Positions 15,339-17,919 of a stretch of DNA of 17,919 nt are shown here, piece by piece. This stretch comes from Anaerofilum sp. (lineage in GTDB: Bacteria > Bacillota > Clostridia > Oscillospirales > Ruminococcaceae), in assembly GCA_020024115.1 (NCBI GenBank), contig JAHHUF010000031.1:1-17919 (forward strand). The letters run 5' to 3'. The notes under the pieces were generated by a model. The model saw only the letters and a list, made by a program, of their open reading frames with translations, did not search any database and was not told where the DNA came from. The translations under genes and the position numbers were made by a program. How positions within the stretch are numbered: position 1 is the first letter of the stretch; each line of letters opens with the position of its first letter.

Positions 15339-16631
15339 TCAAAATTTTTCTTCGTTTTGGGGCAGCAATTCCAAAAGTTCTGTCAAGGTCGCCGCAGACA
15401 AGTCTGCCTGCTTTGCATTTGCGGCATTTGCCACTCCAACTGCAGCCATTCCCACCTTTTTGCAGCCTTGCAAATCATCAATGGGGTTATCGCCAATCAT
15501 ATACGCTTTGGGTGGGTTGCCTGCCAGCTCCAATGCAGCACGGAAAATACCCTCTTGCGGTTTGTCATATCCCACCAAAGCAGACACAATCATCCCACTG
15601 AAATAGGGTGCCAAGCCAAGCTGCTGTACTACCTGTACCGTTTCGGGAAAGTTGTTTGACAGCAGATATTGCCGATAACCCTTTCGCTGAAACTGCTGCA
15701 AAACATACAAAGCATCCGACTTTAAACGGTGTCTTTCCGGCTGAATGATTTTCGCCCTCATTTTTTTGGCAATATGTTCTGCCTCATTGGGCAAAAATCC
15801 GCATTGTTCAAAAACCCACTGAAACTCCTGTTCAAACTCTGCCCACCATTCCCGTGGTGTTTTAAGGTGCTGTTCCTCTCCCGAAACTGAGTTCCACCAT
15901 GGCAATTTTGATTGGTGAAAAGCATCTTGAATCCTTTGAGCAGCCACCGTTTTTTCCGGGAACAGTTGTTGAATAATCTCCTGTGCAGCATCATACCAGA
16001 TGGGGTCATGTTCTGTAAGTGTTCCATGAAAATCCCAAAACAATACTGGCTTTTGCTGCAAAACATCACAAAATTCTTCGTATGTATACATCCGATTTAG
16101 CACTTCGCATAATGCCTTTTTGGACAGTCTGGGGGGCAGCCCAACACGACAAAGCAATTCTCTGCGTGTGTCTGCACTGCCAACCCCGCCTGACAGCCCC
16201 CACTCAAACAAATCCGTATAATTGATTTGTCTGCCTTGACGCTGTGGGCGAACCTGTGCCCCTGCTGTCAGCAATGCCTGCCGAATCACCTCGGTCGGAA
16301 TCCCCTCAACCCCCAAAGTTCCCTCTTTTGAGGCTTGTGTTTTGCGTTTTTCTTTGCCCTGTACCGCTGGGATATAGGCTTGCTTTACATTCGTTTCCCC
16401 TACAATATCGGTGATGAATTTGCGAATTTTAAACCCTGCATCGTCTGCATCTGTCAATAAAATCAGCCCTTGTATCTGTGCCAAATGTTTCAGCAAAAGC
16501 TGTTGTTCTTTATCTTTAAAAATTGCAAACCCATTGGTAGTCAGAATGGGAGCATCTACAATATCAGCCAATTTTGCTGCATCATACCGCCCTTCTACCA
16601 CAACAGCTTGCTGTATTCTGAGTTTTTCCAT
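15339..16631 (-). CDS. rnmV: Ribonuclease M5 fused to a HAD-superfamily hydrolase domain
   Basis: RNase M5 trims precursor 5S rRNA to its mature ends. Residues 1 to about 192 are a full-length M5: a Toprim domain with VVVEGRYD (Glu13) and LLTDADDAG (Asp61, Asp63), then the family's C-terminal region with a GLSGGVGSADTRR segment and a helical end. Stand-alone M5 is about 180-190 residues, so the domain is complete. Residues about 194-430 form a HAD-IA-type phosphatase-like domain: motif I WDFHGTL (Asp200), motif II LLSNN (Ser325), motif III YDKP (Lys357), motif IV IGDNPIDD (Asp381, Asp385, Asp386), with a helical cap between I and II. The second acid of motif I is replaced by His202. No stop, internal ATG or ribosome binding site separates the halves. 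The M5 call is strong; the substrate of the HAD half is unknown. ksgA, a common M5 neighbour, is absent. Confidence 0.88.
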   Translation of the reverse strand: MEKLRIQQAVVVEGRYDAAKLADIVDAPILTTNGFAIFKDKEQQLLLKHLAQIQGLILLTDADDAGFKIRKFITDIVGETNVKQAYIPAVQGKEKRKTQASKEGTLGVEGIPTEVIRQALLTAGAQVRPQRQGRQINYTDLFEWGLSGGVGSADTRRELLCRVGLPPRLSKKALCEVLNRMYTYEEFCDVLQQKPVLFWDFHGTLTEHDPIWYDAAQEIIQQLFPEKTVAAQRIQDAFHQSKLPWWNSVSGEEQHLKTPREWWAEFEQEFQWVFEQCGFLPNEAEHIAKKMRAKIIQPERHRLKSDALYVLQQFQRKGYRQYLLSNNFPETVQVVQQLGLAPYFSGMIVSALVGYDKPQEGIFRAALELAGNPPKAYMIGDNPIDDLQGCKKVGMAAVGVANAANAKQADLSAATLTELLELLPQNEEKF

Positions 16632-17662
16632 TATCTTCTACTCCCTGCCTGAATCATTGCTGCCAACGCACTTTGCAGCAAAATCCCTTTGTCTGCTGGA
16701 CAGCTTTTCAATTGTGTATCCAAGTCCATTAAAATATCCAGTATTTTTTCCAATTGCTCAATACTCAATCGTGCTGCGGATTCAGACGCCTTTTTTAATC
16801 GCCAGTCGCTGCCTTTATACCCAAAATCTTTGTGGACTTGTGTGTGATTTTTCCGCACTGCTTGTGCCGCTTTGGTGCGGTATAAATCCACATAACTGCT
16901 GGACAGCGCTGCTGCAATGGCAATGGGGTCGTTTTGCTGCTGCAACAGTTGTTCCAGCCGCTGAAATGCCTCCACTTTTCTGCCTGATTGTACCAGACGA
17001 ACCATATCGAATACATCAGCTTCTACATTGCGGACTGACATTTGAGCAACCAACTTTTTGGTGATTGTGGTATATCCACTGGCTGCTGCTAATTTTTCCA
17101 CCTCTGTATGCAGCAAAAATAAATCATTTCCGCATCGTTCCAAAAGTGCTTGTGGAGCCCCTGCTTCCATTTCCGTTTGCAGTTCTTTTGCTGTTTCAAC
17201 CAACATTTTTACCATTTCAGAAGACCCCAAAGGTGCAATCTCCACCGAAACGCCCAATTTTTCTGTGGCTTGTATGAGTGTTTGGGCTCGTTTTCCTCTG
17301 CGTGCTTTTTCATCCTCAAACACACTGGTGATAACAAATACTGCATTTTCTGTACTGTTCAGCACCTCACAAAATTCTTTCAAATCCTTATCAGAAAATT
17401 TAGAAGGTTGCACCAGAGGCAGTTCCACAATTCGCTTTGTGCCAAAAAACGAAATGGTTCCTGCTGCCAAAACAATTTCTTCCACACAGGGGACTGGGCC
17501 TTCGATTACAGTGCTTTCTTCTCCTGTTTGCTGCACCAATGATTGAACCACTTTTTGGGCAGCTTTTCTGACCAGATATTCTTCCGAAGAATAAAAATAA
17601 TAAATTGGTTGATTGGGGTTTTGTTCCAAAATACTATTTAATTTTTGTTCGTTTACAATCAT
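16631..17662 (-). CDS. holA: DNA polymerase III subunit delta
   Basis: HolA is the delta subunit of the clamp loader: it opens the beta sliding clamp so that it can be loaded onto primed DNA. From the chosen start the protein is 343 residues, the usual length. It begins with the typical N-terminal helix and a YYFYSSEEYLV segment (the AAA-like fold that in this family lacks a working P-loop) and ends in the all-helical collar domain. An ATG at 17701 in the same frame would add 13 residues, but the ATG at 17662 is preferred: it has a Shine-Dalgarno GGAAAGGGA six bases upstream and forms an ATGA overlap with the preceding gene. The stop shares one base with the next start (TAATG), so holA and the RNase M5 fusion are almost certainly co-translated. 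rpsT, a frequent holA neighbour in Firmicutes, is not adjacent here. Confidence 0.93.
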   Translation of the reverse strand: MIVNEQKLNSILEQNPNQPIYYFYSSEEYLVRKAAQKVVQSLVQQTGEESTVIEGPVPCVEEIVLAAGTISFFGTKRIVELPLVQPSKFSDKDLKEFCEVLNSTENAVFVITSVFEDEKARRGKRAQTLIQATEKLGVSVEIAPLGSSEMVKMLVETAKELQTEMEAGAPQALLERCGNDLFLLHTEVEKLAAASGYTTITKKLVAQMSVRNVEADVFDMVRLVQSGRKVEAFQRLEQLLQQQNDPIAIAAALSSSYVDLYRTKAAQAVRKNHTQVHKDFGYKGSDWRLKKASESAARLSIEQLEKILDILMDLDTQLKSCPADKGILLQSALAAMIQAGSRR

Positions 17663-17919
17663 TTCAAATCCCTTTCCAATCGTATCCCCTTTGATGGCCA
17701 TATCCTGATGGCAGGCTGCTGCCCCGAAAAGACATATTCTACTTTTTCAGCCAATGGATGATTTTGTTTTGTTAAAACCCAGTTTGCAGAAAAATCCTTT
17801 GGTGAGGTATTTCCTAAAATTAAAAAAGTAGTTTTTGGAATTTCTTCCCAACAACCATTCCCATACGGAACAGCCGCAGTCAGTCCATACATTTCTATCA
17901 AAGCCAATGCTGCTTGTTG
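17659..17919 (-). CDS. C-terminal fragment of an unrecognised protein (possibly ComEC)
   Basis: This is the last 86 codons of a gene whose start lies beyond the right edge; the frame is open to the final base. I do not recognise the sequence with confidence. It sits directly upstream of holA, where comEC (the DNA-uptake channel) is found in many Firmicutes, and the closing stretch of short strands could be the end of a ComEC-type metallo-beta-lactamase domain. However, I see none of the histidine/aspartate motifs of that domain in the visible part. Its TGA stop overlaps the preferred holA start as ATGA, which suggests translational coupling. The in-frame TTG at 17907 is an internal leucine codon, not a credible start. 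A coding end is clear; the ComEC identity is only a positional inference. Confidence 0.5.
   Translation of the reverse strand, partial: QQAALALIEMYGLTAAVPYGNGCWEEIPKTTFLILGNTSPKDFSANWVLTKQNHPLAEKVEYVFSGQQPAIRIWPSKGIRLERDLK

Noticed and set aside
1..17919. tRNA or rRNA genes, riboswitches, CRISPR arrays, toxin-antitoxin pairs or phage-defence genes
   Set aside because: No intergenic gap is long enough or structured like these, and every coding region fits a housekeeping family or is an unrecognised partial gene.

Overview
This window reads as a housekeeping segment of a low- to mid-GC Firmicutes chromosome, most likely class Clostridia and perhaps Oscillospirales. The evidence is conserved gene order: miaB-ricA-mutS-mutL as in Bacillus subtilis (there with cotE between ricA and mutS), sepF-ylmH-divIVA, and lspA followed by an RluD-type gene. 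Strong AGGAGG-like ribosome binding sites and sigma-A-type promoters agree. All 17 genes lie on the minus strand, so transcription runs from high to low coordinates. I see no rRNA, tRNA, CRISPR array, phage gene or intact transposase.

Layout in transcription order. (1) 17919-15339: the 3' end of an unrecognised gene that sits where comEC is often found, then holA (DNA polymerase III delta), then a gene joining ribonuclease M5 to a HAD phosphatase-like domain in one reading frame; all are overlapping or abutting. (2) 15276-13791: a promoter and miaB, ending near a small hairpin. (3) 13717-13254: ricA (YlbF/YmcA family) with a four-cysteine tail and a strong terminator. (4) 13108-6262: an extended -10 promoter, then mutS, mutL, miaA and an HlyD-like membrane-anchored adaptor. 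(5) 6224-4219: a consensus promoter, then sepF, ylmH and divIVA, closed by a terminator-like hairpin. (6) 4190-119: lspA, an RluD-family pseudouridine synthase, a Cof-type HAD phosphatase, and a transketolase split into two genes, closed by a perfect 16-bp terminator. (7) Past it, a near-consensus promoter (39-67) with a palindrome near its predicted start site fires out of the left edge.

The genes serve genome upkeep (HolA, MutS, MutL), tRNA modification (MiaA prenylates A37 and MiaB methylthiolates the same base), RNA processing (RNase M5, RicA, RluD family), division and polar growth (SepF, YlmH, DivIVA), lipoprotein maturation (LspA) and non-oxidative pentose phosphate metabolism (split transketolase).

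I found no dedicated new system. The best lead is the RNase M5-HAD fusion, whose HAD half has histidine where the second catalytic aspartate is expected. Lesser leads are the ricA-mutS spacer, the terminator replacing ileS between divIVA and lspA, and the outward promoter-palindrome at the left edge. Six genes appear to start with GTG or TTG; several of these calls are supported by well-placed Shine-Dalgarno sites.
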